Origin: Ridgeia piscesae
Lineage: Eukaryota > Annelida > Polychaeta > Sabellida > Siboglinidae
DNA: 64,000 bases
Assembly (NCBI GenBank): GCA_025642075.2
Contig: JAODUO010000143.1
Location: forward strand, 292,001-356,000
Direction of reading: 5' to 3'
Positions 13,276 through 24,477 of this stretch are shown in pieces (positions within the stretch are counted from its first letter, which is position 1; each line of letters begins with the position of its first letter). The position numbers and the translations under genes are program-made. Below the pieces are notes generated by a model. That model had not been told where the DNA came from. It did no database searches and saw nothing but the letters and a program-made list of their open reading frames with translations.

Positions 13276-14401
13276 CTCCATCTTCTCTACCCACATACTT
13301 GTAATCATGGAAACACACAATGTGTCTGCTTGTGGTCACCACTTCCACCAGTCAGTCCAGTGTAACATCTGTAACAGTTGTATATTTCCCTGCTGACCAT
13401 CCCACCCACCAAATGGACATTATATTAAGCATTACTGGACATTCCCCAGATGTTTTCAGACCCTGGAATGTGTCTGGCCAGAGCCATGTGTAGTTGCTAA
13501 TAGATACTGACACGCATTAATCAATGACATTAATTAACAACTCTTTAAGACACTGGTAATCACCCCCTGGACACAAACACAGGTAGACACAGGGCAACTT
13601 GGTGACAACCCCAATGTGATGTATAGCCAGTCCACTGGTCACCCTGCGTTTGTTTGTACAGTCCACCAACAAACCCCTCATTTACGTTTGTTGACAAGTC
13701 CTTGTCAGGTCCTGGAGCTAGCAATAAAGACAGGATTGTGTGGGAAATCACCCCATTGCACCCCTCTACATGACACTGCAGCCCCAGTCTCCCATGAGAC
13801 CAGAGCTTTATTAAAGGCCATCCAATAAATGTGACCTAACACAAATACCCCCAAATCCAACCCAACCCTCAAGTTCAATATTGACAGAAGACCTTGTAGC
13901 CATTACACAACACACAGGTGATAGCTGCCTGTGTGGTGGACATGTTGACTCGGCTCATTAAGAAGACATGTTGAGGCCCTCAATCTTTGTCTCTTGCACA
14001 CAAACATCAGATCTGTCCATGGGTGCCAGCAGTCCTATCTGCAGAACGCTGGCGCAGTTAGCACAAGAGTACACATTATCTACCAGCAGCAAGGTCTAAT
14101 GGCATCATAAAACATTGCCTCAACTGGAATGTTTCCAAGTACTGGCAGTGCTCTATTCCTTGAGAGCACTTGTCATAATGTATGTCTGCTTAGACACCCT
14201 TTCTACACACCCTACCTACCACCGTGGTCATGAACTTACTTGTCTGTGTGAGTAATTGTTATGTAATTAGTTAGTTCAAGCAGAAGTTAGTAAGTGGATT
14301 GTCCACTGAGCACAGAAGATGACTGCACTTGATGACTGACTGGCATCTGAATATCTTGACTGAACTATTCCTAACTTAATTTATATGAGAGTTCTACCAC
14401 C
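13276..14401. other. Unique sequence, no gene seen
   Basis: Mixed composition. Open stretches at 13560-13830 occur on both strands without splice support. Confidence 0.35.
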
Positions 14402-15068
14402 AAGATACCTCCTTGGGGCTGGGAGTATTATCTGAGGGTACCTTCTTGGGAGTACTGTCCTAGGGTACTTTCATGGAGTATTATCCTAGGGTACCTCTGG
14501 TGTTACTCTCCTAAGATACCTCCATGGCAGTACTATCCTAGGGTACCTCCATAGGAGTACTATCACTATGGTACCTCAATAGGAGTACTATCACTATGGT
14601 ACCTCCATAGGAGTACTATCACTATGGTACCTCAATAGGAGTACTATCACTATGGTACCTCAATAGGAGTACTATCACTATGGTACCTCAATAGGAGTAC
14701 TATCACTATGGTACCTCCGTAGGAGTACTATCACTATGGTACCTCCATATGAGTACTATCACTATGGTACCTCAATAGGAGTACTATCACTATGGTACCT
14801 CAATAGGAGTACTATCGCTATGGTGCCTCCATAGGAGTACTATCGCTATGGTACCTCCATAGGAGTACTATCACTATGGTACTTCCACAGGAGTACTCTC
14901 ACTATGGTACTTCCACAGGAGTACTATCAATATGCTACCTCCATAGGAGTACTATCACTATGGTACCTCCATATGAGTACTATCACTATGGTACATCCAT
15001 AGGAGTACTATCATTATGGTACCTCCATAGGAGTACTATCGCTATGGTACTTCCACAGTACCACTATG
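14402..15068. repeat. 28-bp tandem array, about 24 copies
   Basis: Unit GTACCTCCATAGGAGTACTA plus TCACTATG. The first 150 bp are degenerate, the centre is nearly uniform with C/A alternation (CCATAGG or CAATAGG). Every unit has the palindrome GGTACC, the palindrome AGTACT and a CTCC-ATA-GGAG dyad. Confidence 0.95.
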
Positions 15069-15144
15069 GTATCACTATGGCCTCTCTAAACACTGTTCCA
15101 GGTACACCCTACAGGGGAGACGACAGTTCGGCCCCAGTAAATAC

Positions 15145-15460
15145 CTGCACTGTGAAGTGACATTCTGCCACCTGTGAAACAGCTGACACCCGAGAAGGGA
15201 CCCAGACAGCCTGCTGAAGATGGACCATTCTGAATGCCAGTCTGTGAGCTGAGACATTCCCCTGTTTGTGGGTCCTCTCTGATCCTGTCTTCAGCTGTGG
15301 CTCCACTATCTTAATGTTCACATTGTCATCTTCCCTACATTTTATAGTCCTACTCTCCACAGTTATCACCCTCCTGCACACTGCTCGTACAGTTATTCCC
15401 AGAAGGCTCAATTGCTTAATCAATGAAACTGCTTCATTTCCCACACCACTGTGACTCAAT
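15145..15460 (-). CDS. Weak candidate coding exon, unrecognised product
   Basis: On the minus strand a good acceptor (cttacctctactttctag at 15478-15461) opens about 105 codons without a stop, including GVGNEAVSLIKQLSLLGI and a Lys-rich centre, to a possible donor GTGCAG|gtattt at 15145/15144. If that donor is not used, the frame ends at a TAG at 15111-15109. The opposite strand also has a 62-codon open stretch, and GAG|gtaagtt at 15473 is a plus-strand donor, so the strand is not secure. No family recognised. Confidence 0.25.
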
Positions 15461-15524
15461 CTAGAAAGTAGAGGTAAGTTATTTCATATCTTTTGACACT
15501 TTCCTCCCTCAAACACCAACACAA

Positions 15525-15905
15525 TATTTCTGGCAAGCATTCAGTCATGCCGTTATTAATGCCCAAAGACTATTTATACAGAAATATCCACCACTGTCTA
15601 TAGCCAGGTACTCATTCATACAGCCGAATGTACTGGAGCAACATGTTCAAATTTGCCCTAGGCTCGAAACAGCACATTCTTAACTGAGTTTTCCTGATTG
15701 AGACCCCATGCTGTACCTAATGCCCTCTACTTTACTAGTAAAGCCAAGAGGCCTAAAACCACATTTGTGTTTTCCATAGGCAGCCATTCTAACGTTTCCT
15801 TCATTTCCTCACCAATTAAAACAGACCTGTTATCAAAAATGTCACAGCATATTTATCATCCACTGGTAGACGTGCCGTAGAAAATTCGCAAAATTATAAT
15901 ACCTC
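15525..15905 (+). repeat. Dispersed satellite-like monomer, copy 2 (permuted)
   Basis: Matches 2150-2460 in blocks but in circularly permuted order: CCACCACTGTCTATAGCCAG first (15588-15607), then GGCCTAAAACCACATTTGTG through CACAGCATATTTA (15749-15855). The permutation suggests derivation from a tandem satellite rather than insertion of a linear transposon. Confidence 0.6.
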
Positions 15906-16494
15906 AGACCACTTTAAACCTGACGGTACATGTATACGCAGACACACACAGACTGTCATATATAGTAATTTGACAGCTCAGATGCCACGCTGCACAAAAA
16001 TATAATTTCTACTCAGTACTCACTCATGCAGACAACCTGCATAATGCTGTTTCTGTAGGGTAGTCTTTGTTGGGTAATGGTGGACTAGCACGTTATAGTG
16101 GTCTTACATCTAGAGGTATTTATGACTTCAAGGCACAGAAACAAACACTGCCACTTAGCATTATTGCTGCATGACAATACACTGATGGTGTAATCACTGC
16201 CCACACTTCACAGACCCACTTGTCCTGGTAATGACCCAGATAACTTGGCTGCTATCTCAATGTGGCTCTTGTCATTTCACAGTCAACTTTGCATGAAATT
16301 GTTAGTTGCTGTGATCCAGGGAGGCTGTGTCAGAAGTGTGAGCTCATCACTGCCTTATCTACACTTCCACAGCACCCCAGGCAGAAGTCCTGTAGGCACA
16401 TTACTGCCCAGCCATGTCCACCAGCACTCAGGGCAACAGCACATTCTTGTGGGCTCTACCCAACCTCTCCACCATAGTGATAATGCCACCATTT
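15906..16494. other. Unique sequence, no gene seen
   Basis: Ordinary unique DNA leading into the 27-bp array. Further weak satellite-like words (ACTCATGCAGACAACC, 16021-16036) are possible. Confidence 0.35.
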
Positions 16495-17934
16495 CTCCAT
16501 GATAAGGTCTCTATCCCATTTCTCCACCACAAGGTCTCTATAGTACGTATCCATCACCAGGTCTCTACATTACTTCTCCATAACAAGGTCTCTACAATAT
16601 TTCTCCACCACAAGGTCTCTACAGTACTTCTCCACCACAAGGTCTCTACAATACTTCTCCACCACAAGGTCTCTACATTACTTCTCCACCACAAGGTCTC
16701 TACATTACTTCTCCACCACAAAGTCTCTACAATACTTCTCCACCACAAGGTCTCTACATTACTTCTCCATAACAAGGTCTCTACAATATTTCTCCACCAC
16801 AAGGTCTCTACATTACTTCTCCATAACAAGGTCTCTACAATATTTCTCCACCACAAGGTCTCTACAGTACTTCTCCACCACAAAGTCTCTACAATACTTC
16901 TCCACCACAAGGTCTCTACATTACTTCTCCACCACAAGGTCTCTACAATATTTCTCCACCACAAGGTCTCTACATTACTTCTCCATAACAAGGTCTCTAC
17001 AATATTTCTCCACCACAAGGTCTCTACAGTACTTCTCCACCACAAGGTCTCTACAATACTTCTCCACCACAAGGTATCTACATTACTTCTCCACCACAAG
17101 GTCTCTACATTACTTCTCCACCACAAAGTCTCTACAATACTTCTCCACCACAAAGTCTATACAATACTTCTCCACCACAACGTCTCTACATTACTTCTCC
17201 ACCACAAGGTCTCTACTTTACTTCTCCACCACAAAGTCTCTACATTACTTCTCCACCACAAGGTCTCTACAGTACTTCTCCACCACAAAGTCTCTACATT
17301 ACTTCTCCACCACAAGGTCTCTACATTACTTCTCCACCACAAGGTCTCTACAATACTTCTCCACCACAAAGTCTCTACAATACTTCTCCACCACAACGTC
17401 TCTACAATACTTCTCCACCACAAAGTCTCTACAATACTTCTCTTCCCCACAAGGTCTCTACCCCATCGTTCCATCACTAGGACTCTAGTCTGTATCCCAT
17501 TTCTCAACGACAAGGTATTTACCCATCTCTCTAGCACAAAGTCTCTACCCCACCTTTCTATCACATCTCTCCATCACAATGTCTCTACCCCACCTTTCTA
17601 TCACATCTCTCCATCACAATGTCTCTACCCCACCTTTCTATCACATCTCTCCATCACAAAGTCTCTACCCCACCTTTCTATCACATCTCTCCATCACAAT
17701 GTCTCTACCCCACCTTTCTATCACATCTCTCCATCACAAAGTCTCTACCCTACCTTTCTATCACATCTCTCCAGCACAAAGTCTCTACCCCACCTTTCTA
17801 TCACATCTCTCCATCACAATGTCTCTACCCCACCTTTCTATCACATCTCTCTAGCACAATGTCTCTACCCCACCTTTCTATCACATCTCTCTAGCACAAT
17901 GTCTCTACCCCACCTTTCTATCACATCTCTCTAG
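16414..17934 (+). other. 506-codon open frame across two minisatellites, probably not a gene
   Basis: This is the longest open frame in the window. It starts with an ATG in a fair context (gccATGtcc) and 25 non-repetitive codons, then runs through about 36 nonapeptide repeats (HHKVSTLLL type) into the 40-bp array. The frame is open because 27 is a multiple of three and the unit lacks stops. It has no signal peptide, and codon choice simply follows the DNA repeat. A repetitive protein cannot be excluded, but the DNA-level explanation is sufficient. Confidence 0.12.
16495..17455. repeat. 27-bp tandem array, about 36 copies
   Basis: Unit CTCCACCACAAGGTCTCTAC plus a variable ATTACTT, AATACTT, AATATTT or AGTACTT. 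Units with CCATAACAAGG recur inside a repeated block at about 16567, 16756, 16810 and 16972, so an irregular higher-order pattern exists. Confidence 0.96.
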
Positions 17935-18757
17935 CACAATGTCTCTACCCCACCTTTCTATCACATCTCTCTAGCACAATGTCTCTACCCCACCTTTCTA
18001 TCACATCTCTCTAGCACAATGTCTCTACCCCACCTTTCTATCACATCTCTCTAGCACAATGTCTCTACCCCACCTTTCTATCACATCTCTCTAGCACAAT
18101 GTCTCTACCCCACCTTTCTATCACATCTCTCTAGCCAATGTCTCTACCCCACCTTTCTATCACATCTCTCTAGCGCAATGTCTCTACCCCACCTTTCTAT
18201 CACATCTCTCTAGCGCAATGTCTCTACCCCACCTTTCTATCACATCTCTCTAGCGCAATGTCTCTACCCCACCTTTCTATCACATCTCTCTAGCGCAATG
18301 TCTCTACCCCACCTTTCTATCACATCTCTCTAGCGCAATGTCTCTACCCCACCTTTCTATCACATCTCTCTAGCACAATGTCTCTACCCCACATTTCTAT
18401 CACATCTCTCTAGCACAATGTCTCTACCCCACCTTTCTATCACATCTCTCTAGCACAATGTCTCTACCCCACCTTTCTATCACATCTCTCTAGCACAATG
18501 TCTCTACCCCACCTTTCTATCACATCTCTCTAGCACAATGTCTCTACCCCACCTTTCTATCACATCTCTCTAGCACAATGTCTCTACCCCACCTTTCTAT
18601 CACATCTCTCTAGCATAATGTATCTACCCCACCTTTCTTTCACATCTCTCTAGCACAATGTCTCTACCCCACCTTTCTATCACATCTTTCTAGCACAATG
18701 TCTCTACCCCACCTTTCTATCACATCTCTCTAGCACAATGTCTCTACCCCACCTCTG
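17523..18757. repeat. 40-bp tandem array, about 31 copies, with subfamilies
   Basis: Unit TCTCTACCCCACCTTTCTAT plus CACATCTCTCTAGCACAATG. The left part (to about 17830) has CCATCACAA variants, alternating AATG and AAAG. The middle (about 18171-18335) has TAGCGCAATG. The rest has TAGCACAATG. It shares the GTCTCTAC word with the adjoining 27-bp array, so the two may have a common origin. Confidence 0.97.
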
Positions 18758-19383
18758 CTCTACACCATAAGGTGTCTACCCCATTGCAAAGTCTCTACTG
18801 ATACCCTGGAGCAATGATAGAACCCTTCCATAAAAGTTCACTTAACCCATCCAGTGGAACTACATCAAGGGTGACACAGTCTAACAACTGTCAAATCTGT
18901 CCTTCAAGTCTCTCTATCTGCCCCACCACAGATAGCTGCGTCCAAAGGACCATCACCCTACATCACCCAGGGCAAGTGCTGCTGGCATCATCACATCTCT
19001 CCCGATAACTCTGTCTGTCTCTCCACAGACTGTCCAAGGTGGATTCTAGTGTTTAGTGACTGTCATGCTCTATGTCTGCTAAAGTAAAATAATGAATACA
19101 GCTGATATAACACCTATGTAGCTGGAGTAGTCACTGCTTGACTGGTGTTACTGCCTATGATAATGTACATGGAACATTTCTTGGATATTTCATGAATGTC
19201 CTAATATGATGATTCACATTGAAACATCTGAGAATTTACTACAATCTACTAATATAAACAGACTTAAGTTAAAATATAGTTACATACATATTTTATATAA
19301 TACAGGATATATTATATTTTTATATACATTATACATTTCCCTGACCCTGTCTATGATTACGCCAAATGATTTTTGTTTGTTTG
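18758..19383. other. Unique sequence, no gene seen
   Basis: Array decay to about 18800, then unique DNA. No supported exon. Confidence 0.35.
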
Positions 19384-19412
19384 TATATCCTTAAAAAATT
19401 CAAGCTCAGAGG
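19384..19412 (-). mobile_element. Fragment of the ATT-tailed retroelement family
   Basis: TATATCCTT, then AATTCAAGCTCAGAGGA matches 2772-2800 nearly base for base, and the tail words of the LINE pair at 28.6 kb. It ends at a TA microsatellite. Confidence 0.4.

Positions 19413-19468
<56 letters not shown>
19413..19468. repeat. (TA)n(CA)n microsatellite
   Basis: TA dinucleotides followed by a short CA run. Confidence 0.95.
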
Positions 19469-19470
<2 letters not shown>

Positions 19471-20235
19471 TACAGCCTTCATACATAGCAGATTTGTAAT
19501 CAAACTGCTAGGGGGTATTTCGTGAAATCCATTGTATATGTAATTGGCTCAAATACACAAGTCAATTTTACCTAATTACGACAGATATTGTTCAAGAAAT
19601 TACCTGATGCATAGATTAGCACATTTAGTCAAGTAACATTACCACAGCCTGACCCTGCTAAACACATAATTATAATTAGCCCCACACTGTCCAACCCCCC
19701 TTCCCACCCCACCACAGTGACCAATCAGGGGATGGGGTAAATTGTTTGTGGTGCAGGTCCAGTCAGGTGTGACCAAGGATGGGGGAGGGGTTGGGAAAAG
19801 GGGTTTGGAAGGTCTAGAGGAAGACTAGAACACCTGTTCACAACTGCTGGTTCCTTCACCTGTAAAATAGAACTCTACCGACAAGTTTGGTGGGTGCCTA
19901 CCTGGGTAGAGACGGAAAGAGAGAGTGAGAGAGAGATGGACTCAGTGAGGTGAGTGGACGACAGCAGGCTGTAACAGGCCACACACATCAGCAAATGTCA
20001 GGGATATGACATTACATAAAACCTGCGATGATATCAATAGTTGATATGATGATGCAATACTGTCCGTGGTAAACATGACTGATATGATGATGTGGTGAAC
20101 AAAGTTATCATTTGATATCATAGATAACATTAATAACGACAGCTGAACCAATGTATCAGCTGGGTTATTTAAGCCACTGTGATACTGTTGATAAATGTTT
20201 TTTTTCAACTGTAATTTTGCACTTATATATTTACA
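19469..20235. promoter_or_regulatory. Unique DNA with a GC-rich island at 19680-19810, candidate regulatory module
   Basis: The island contains TAATTATAATTAG, GTGACCAATCAG (CCAAT), AGGTGTGACC (T-box-like) and a four-run G-quadruplex motif at 19781-19803 (GGGGGAGGGG, TTGGGAAAAGGGG). The rest of the interval is unique; 20025-20105 has repeated GATATGATGATG and ATGATATCA words. Regulatory role is inference. Confidence 0.3.
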
Positions 20236-20715
20236 CATCCACTACACACCCCTCTATGATATGAGGCCACTAGCTATCCCTCTGCACAATAAGGCCACTA
20301 CACACCCATCTACATAATGAGGCCACTACACACCCCTATACACAATAAGGCCACTCTACCTACCACTCAAAATCACAAGGCCATCATCCTAACTTCTTCA
20401 TGATGCAGGTATCCATCCTTCTACACTGTAAGGCCACTAAATGCCCATTTTCCATGAGGCCACTACCCACTTCTCTACTCCACGAGGCCACTACCCACTC
20501 CTATATCATCATCAGAGGCCACCATCCACCCTTCATACAATGAGGCCACTACACCTCCCCCTCTACACCACCCCTCTACGTCACAAGGCCACTACTAACT
20601 CTGCACAATGAGGCCACTATACACCCCTCTACCCATGAGGCCACTACCCAGTACACACGAGGCCACTACCCACCCATGTCCACCATGAAGCCATTACTCA
20701 CCCCTGTACACCACA
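20236..20715. repeat. Degenerate tandem repeat of GAGGCCACTACACACC type
   Basis: About 16 copies of a 26-35 bp unit built on AGGCCACTACACACCCCTCT with CACAATG or CACCATG spacers. It is strongly diverged and length-variable. Confidence 0.85.
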
Positions 20716-20916
20716 TAGTAGTGGGTACTTACTCTGCCCACCAGAGAGCTACACGTGTGTACACATCTAAATAGCAACAGTTGTGTTTTTGTAAAGTTTA
20801 CATATCACCAATTAGTTGAGCAGAGCGAACAATGCAAGGAAGGTTTGGACCCAGAAAGGGGCGAGTGGCCTTGGGAGTCAGAAACACTTCGATTGATTCT
20901 AACTTGGTGTATTTCT

Positions 20917-20927
20917 GCGTGCGTGCA

Positions 20928-20959
<32 letters not shown>

Positions 20960-20975
20960 TGTGTGTGCGTGTATG
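20917..20975. repeat. (TGCG)n / (GT)n alternating purine-pyrimidine tract
   Basis: GCGTGCGTGC repeats passing into GTGTGCGTGT. Alternating purine-pyrimidine with CpG is the classic Z-DNA-prone composition. Confidence 0.95.
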
Positions 20976-21984
20976 AGCATACAGGCATGCATGTATTCAT
21001 GCATGTGCATGTGTATTTGTGTATGTGTGTTAAACAGTATCGGTTTTAACCCAAATGCATTTTATTATCAAACTGTCCATCGTTTTGTAACTAAATTAAC
21101 TTGGAAATGTACATACTGTATCCGAACATTGTATTTCCTAAATATGGCTGTTACAATTACATGGGTCCTTGTCTGGTGAGACACACTTTGCTTACATAAT
21201 GTGTGTGCAACTCATCAGCAGAATAAGAACTCTCCATAGAAATGATTCGGAGCCTAAAGCAAAGACCAACGCAATTTGTGTATTATGTGAAAGCCACATT
21301 ACTAGTCCATGAGTAGACCTGTTGTTGGCTGATGACAAAAGACAACCTTGGCTACATCAAAGTGTACGATGCTCTAAGTCACCCTTGCATCTACCAGAGT
21401 TGTTCCAAAGGTTTAAACTACTCACGGACTACAGTCTGTGTTTCTGACCAGTCAGATTCACAGAAGGCCCCAGCACTGTCTAATCCTTGTTCAAACAACC
21501 CAGACACATACAAGATGGAGTGAGATTTAATTAGCACTATCTCTGCACACACAGATACCATCTGTGACAGCAACAACAGGGATTTCCTGCAGGTGCCCCT
21601 GGCTCCCACTTCCAACTCTCCCGGACCCTCTCCCCAGGCAGCTTGTCCAACAAACCCACAACCCCTGAAGCCAGCACACCAGCTTGCCTGGGGCATGCTG
21701 GGATTGATTCCAATCTCAACTGTGCTAACAAATAACAATTAATAAACTCCAATTATACACCAGACTTGTGACACAGTGATCAGACCTTCAATCATAATGG
21801 CGGGGAATGATAGGTGATAATTTATAGCTATATCACTAGATCAGGTGACTTGTGGAATTATATAATGTTTCATCATAAAATATAGAGAGCCTATTTATAA
21901 CCTGAAGATGGTCCACCATGGAAGACTACCCCTTTTTGACAAAGCTTTATTGAATCTGGTCAACAATAATTTCAAATTTGTGAA
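20976..21984. other. Unique sequence with a GC-rich island near 21550-21700
   Basis: No supported exon. The island is followed by AACAATTAATAAACTCCAAT, a homeodomain/Hox-type AT core, which fits a candidate regulatory element. Confidence 0.35.
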
Positions 21985-22215
21985 AGAAATTCACTTGCTT
22001 TGGAGCTGATGGGTCGAAGCGTCGAATGTTTCACAACAAATAACCAAATATCGGATCCATGAACTATACATTCAAAACAGTTTCATAGTTTCTCACTGAG
22101 TTCACTGAAACTACATGAAGACTACCGGGTATTTACAAATGAATCAACATAATGTCGTGTTTCACAAATTGACAATGAAAAGAGAAAGACACCAGTGAAA
22201 AGTTAACTGTGCAGG
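21985..22215 (+). mobile_element. Dispersed repeat (GATGGGTCGAAACGTTG family), copy 1
   Basis: Carries GCTGATGGGTCGAAGCGTCG, GTTTCACAA, GGATCCATGAAC and ends with CACCAGTGAAAAGTTAACTG. The second copy at 23530-23738 has the same words in order, and 45137-45345 has the 5' half in both orientations. Penelope-like elements often end with related GTCGAAACGT words; that assignment is inference. Confidence 0.55.
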
Positions 22216-22217
22216 AA

Positions 22218-22222
<5 letters not shown>

Positions 22223-22281
<59 letters not shown>

Positions 22282-22398
22282 CTCTCTCCCTCCCCTCCCT
22301 CTCCCTCTCCTCTCCTCTCCCTCTCCCTCTCCTCCCTCTCTCCCTCTCTCCCTCTCTCCCTCTCTCCTCTCTCTCTCTCCTCTCTCTCTCCCTCCTCT

Positions 22399-22480
<82 letters not shown>

Positions 22481-22602
22481 CTCTCTCTCCTCTCCCTCTC
22501 TCTCCTCCCTCCTCTCTCTCCTCTCTCTCCTCCTCCCTCTCCTCCCTCCCTCCCTCCCTCCCTCCCTCCCTCCCTCCCTCCTCCTCTCCCTCTCTCTCTC
22601 TC
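22223..22602. repeat. Compound CT / CCCT polypyrimidine tract
   Basis: CT dinucleotides alternating with CCCT and CTCC motifs for about 380 bp, with almost no purines on the plus strand until 22604. Confidence 0.97.
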
Positions 22603-22760
22603 CCATCATTATACCCCAAGACTTGTCTGCAAACAGCAACAGTTCCTCATTAGCTGATGTTTGTGGAACATTAGGAATCAATCTGAAGAGACAACTCTCT
22701 CTCTCTCTCTCACTCTCTCTCTCTCCCCTCTCCTCTCTCTCTCTCCCCTCTCTCTCTCTC

Positions 22761-22804
<44 letters not shown>

Positions 22805-23120
22805 CCTCCCTCCCTCCCTCCCTCCCTCCCTCCCTCCCTCCCTCCCCCCTCCCTCCCTCCCTCCCTCCCTCCTCCCTCCCTCCCTCCCTCCCTCCCTCCC
22901 TCCCTCCCTCCCTCCCTCCCTCCCTCCCTCCCTCCCTCCCTATCTCCCTCCCCTATCTCCCTCCCTCCCTCCCTCCTTCCCTCCCTCCCTCCCTCCTCCT
23001 CCCTCCCTCCCCCCCTCTCTCTCTCCATCATGTAATACCCCAGAGACGTGTCTGCAAACAGCAACAGTTCCTCATTAGCTGATGTTTGTGGAACATTAGG
23101 AATCAATCTGAAGAGACAAC
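22603..23120. repeat. Direct duplication: 90-bp unique block plus CT tract
   Basis: The block at 22603-22695 (containing TCTGCAAACAGCAACAGTTC and GATGTTTGTGGAACATTAGG) is repeated nearly perfectly at 23025-23120, each preceded by a CT-rich tract. The two blocks are about 425 bp apart, so a unit of tract plus block was duplicated recently. Confidence 0.9.
22696..23024. repeat. Second CT / (CCCT)n polypyrimidine tract
   Basis: CT dinucleotides to 22800, then mainly CCCT tetranucleotides to 23010, almost pure pyrimidine. Confidence 0.97.
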
Positions 23121-23529
23121 ATGCAAGGGTGAAGAGAAACATAGAGGGTGGGGTAACTGAACACCCTCCTGGTGTCAGGGGAAGGGGTGAAGCAAGAAGG
23201 GGTAATGGGGAGGTGGTTTCACACCCCCAGTCACTTTACATCACCCTAGATGATGATGTCACCGCCTCATGTTCATGACTCACTGATCCAGGTCACTGGC
23301 AATGGCCACAACATGTAGACACTAAACACAATTATCACTGATTTCTTGATGTGAACTGAATGCAATTGCTCAGACTGAGGGCATGAAACCAGTAATTTTG
23401 TAAGACATCCACGTACTTTGATGCATAATTTGTTAAACCATTTTGACCCATAAGCTTGGTCTCTGTCACATACTCATGTCACTTGAGATGGTGCAGGTTT
23501 TGGTGGGATAATTTGTCTGTAGATGACCA
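23121..23529. other. Unique sequence, no gene seen
   Basis: No supported exon. Confidence 0.35.
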
Positions 23530-23738
23530 ATATTCATAGGTGATGGGTCGAAACGTTGCATGGTTCACAAATTATGCTCCAAAGTAAGTTAATTTCTTAC
23601 AAAATAACAACATTTTGGAGCCATGAACAATATATTCCATATACTAGCAGTAGCTGTTAAAACATTTGAGAACGTTCTCTTGTGCCCAGTTTTCTACTAA
23701 TCTGATACGGCCACCAGTGAAAAGTTAACTGTGTGCTC
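23530..23738 (+). mobile_element. Dispersed repeat (GATGGGTCGAAACGTTG family), copy 2
   Basis: GGTGATGGGTCGAAACGTTG, then ATTATGCTCCAAAGTAAGTT, TTGGAGCCATGAACAATA and CCACCAGTGAAAAGTTAACT. It is parallel to copy 1 and to the 45-kb copies. Together with copy 1 it brackets the polypyrimidine duplication. Confidence 0.55.
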
Positions 23739-24240
23739 CGTGCTCTAGAGCGATCAAAACATTATCCAAAGTGTAGGCTCCTAACAACCATGCAAAGATA
23801 AGACTTAAAAAAACGTCCCATGCTATGGCAAGATTAGACATGGTGATGTCACTGATGCTGTGACAGAAGGTGCACTGGCTGACTGTACAAGAGACAAAAG
23901 ACCAGTGGATGACACCTAGAGCTGACTAATGGGAAGAGTTCTCACAGAGTGAAGTGTCTGAAGGAGTACTTGTCCCTGTCTTCTGTCACTGATCCCTCCC
24001 TCTCTCCCTCATCATCTCCCTCTCCCAGGCTCATCCCTCTCCCAACACTCCCACTGCTAATTAGGCCCAGAAGCCTTGCTCCAAGCTGTCTCCCACTTGG
24101 GATAAGTCTCACTGGACAATTGTACACAGGCCCCTGTGTGAACAGTTGACCAGTGGACACTTTTGCATGACTTTGTCAGGAGAACATGCCATGCCCCATT
24201 TAAAACATATTTAGGTTGATGCTGATAATATTAATAATAT

Positions 24241-24242
<2 letters not shown>
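23739..24242. other. Unique sequence with GC-rich stretch
   Basis: No supported exon. GCTAATTAGGCCCAGAAGCC at 24055-24074 is a homeodomain-type word in a GC-rich context. Confidence 0.35.
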
Positions 24243-24300
<58 letters not shown>

Positions 24301-24434
24301 TGCGCTATCCTCTGCCAGATGGTACCCTTCCAGTAGTCGTCTAGTTCGTCTCTCCACCGCATGCCTGGCCTTCCTCTAGGTCTTTTCCTTTAGTAGGGTT
24401 TCCAGGTGGTGATAACAGTGTCTGATATATATAT

Positions 24435-24475
<41 letters not shown>
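24243..24475. repeat. Two (TA)n tracts flanking a LINE remnant
   Basis: TA dinucleotides at 24253-24298 and about 24436-24475. The 126 bp between them is retroelement-derived (separate entry). Confidence 0.95.
24299..24424 (-). mobile_element. LINE ORF2 C-terminal remnant
   Basis: The minus strand encodes RKRPRGRPGMRWRDELDDYW followed by KGTIWQRIAQ. This Arg-rich GRP..RWRD...L...W..IAQ pattern is characteristic of the extreme C-terminus of several non-LTR reverse transcriptases. A stop lies just before RKRP, so the coding sequence is broken, and both ends are cut by TA microsatellite. Confidence 0.6.

Positions 24476-24477
<2 letters not shown>

Noticed and set aside
22133..23142. Ser/Leu/Pro frames in the polypyrimidine tracts, up to 289 codons
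   Set aside because: Dipeptide repeats from CT and CCCT microsatellites; no start context or domain.
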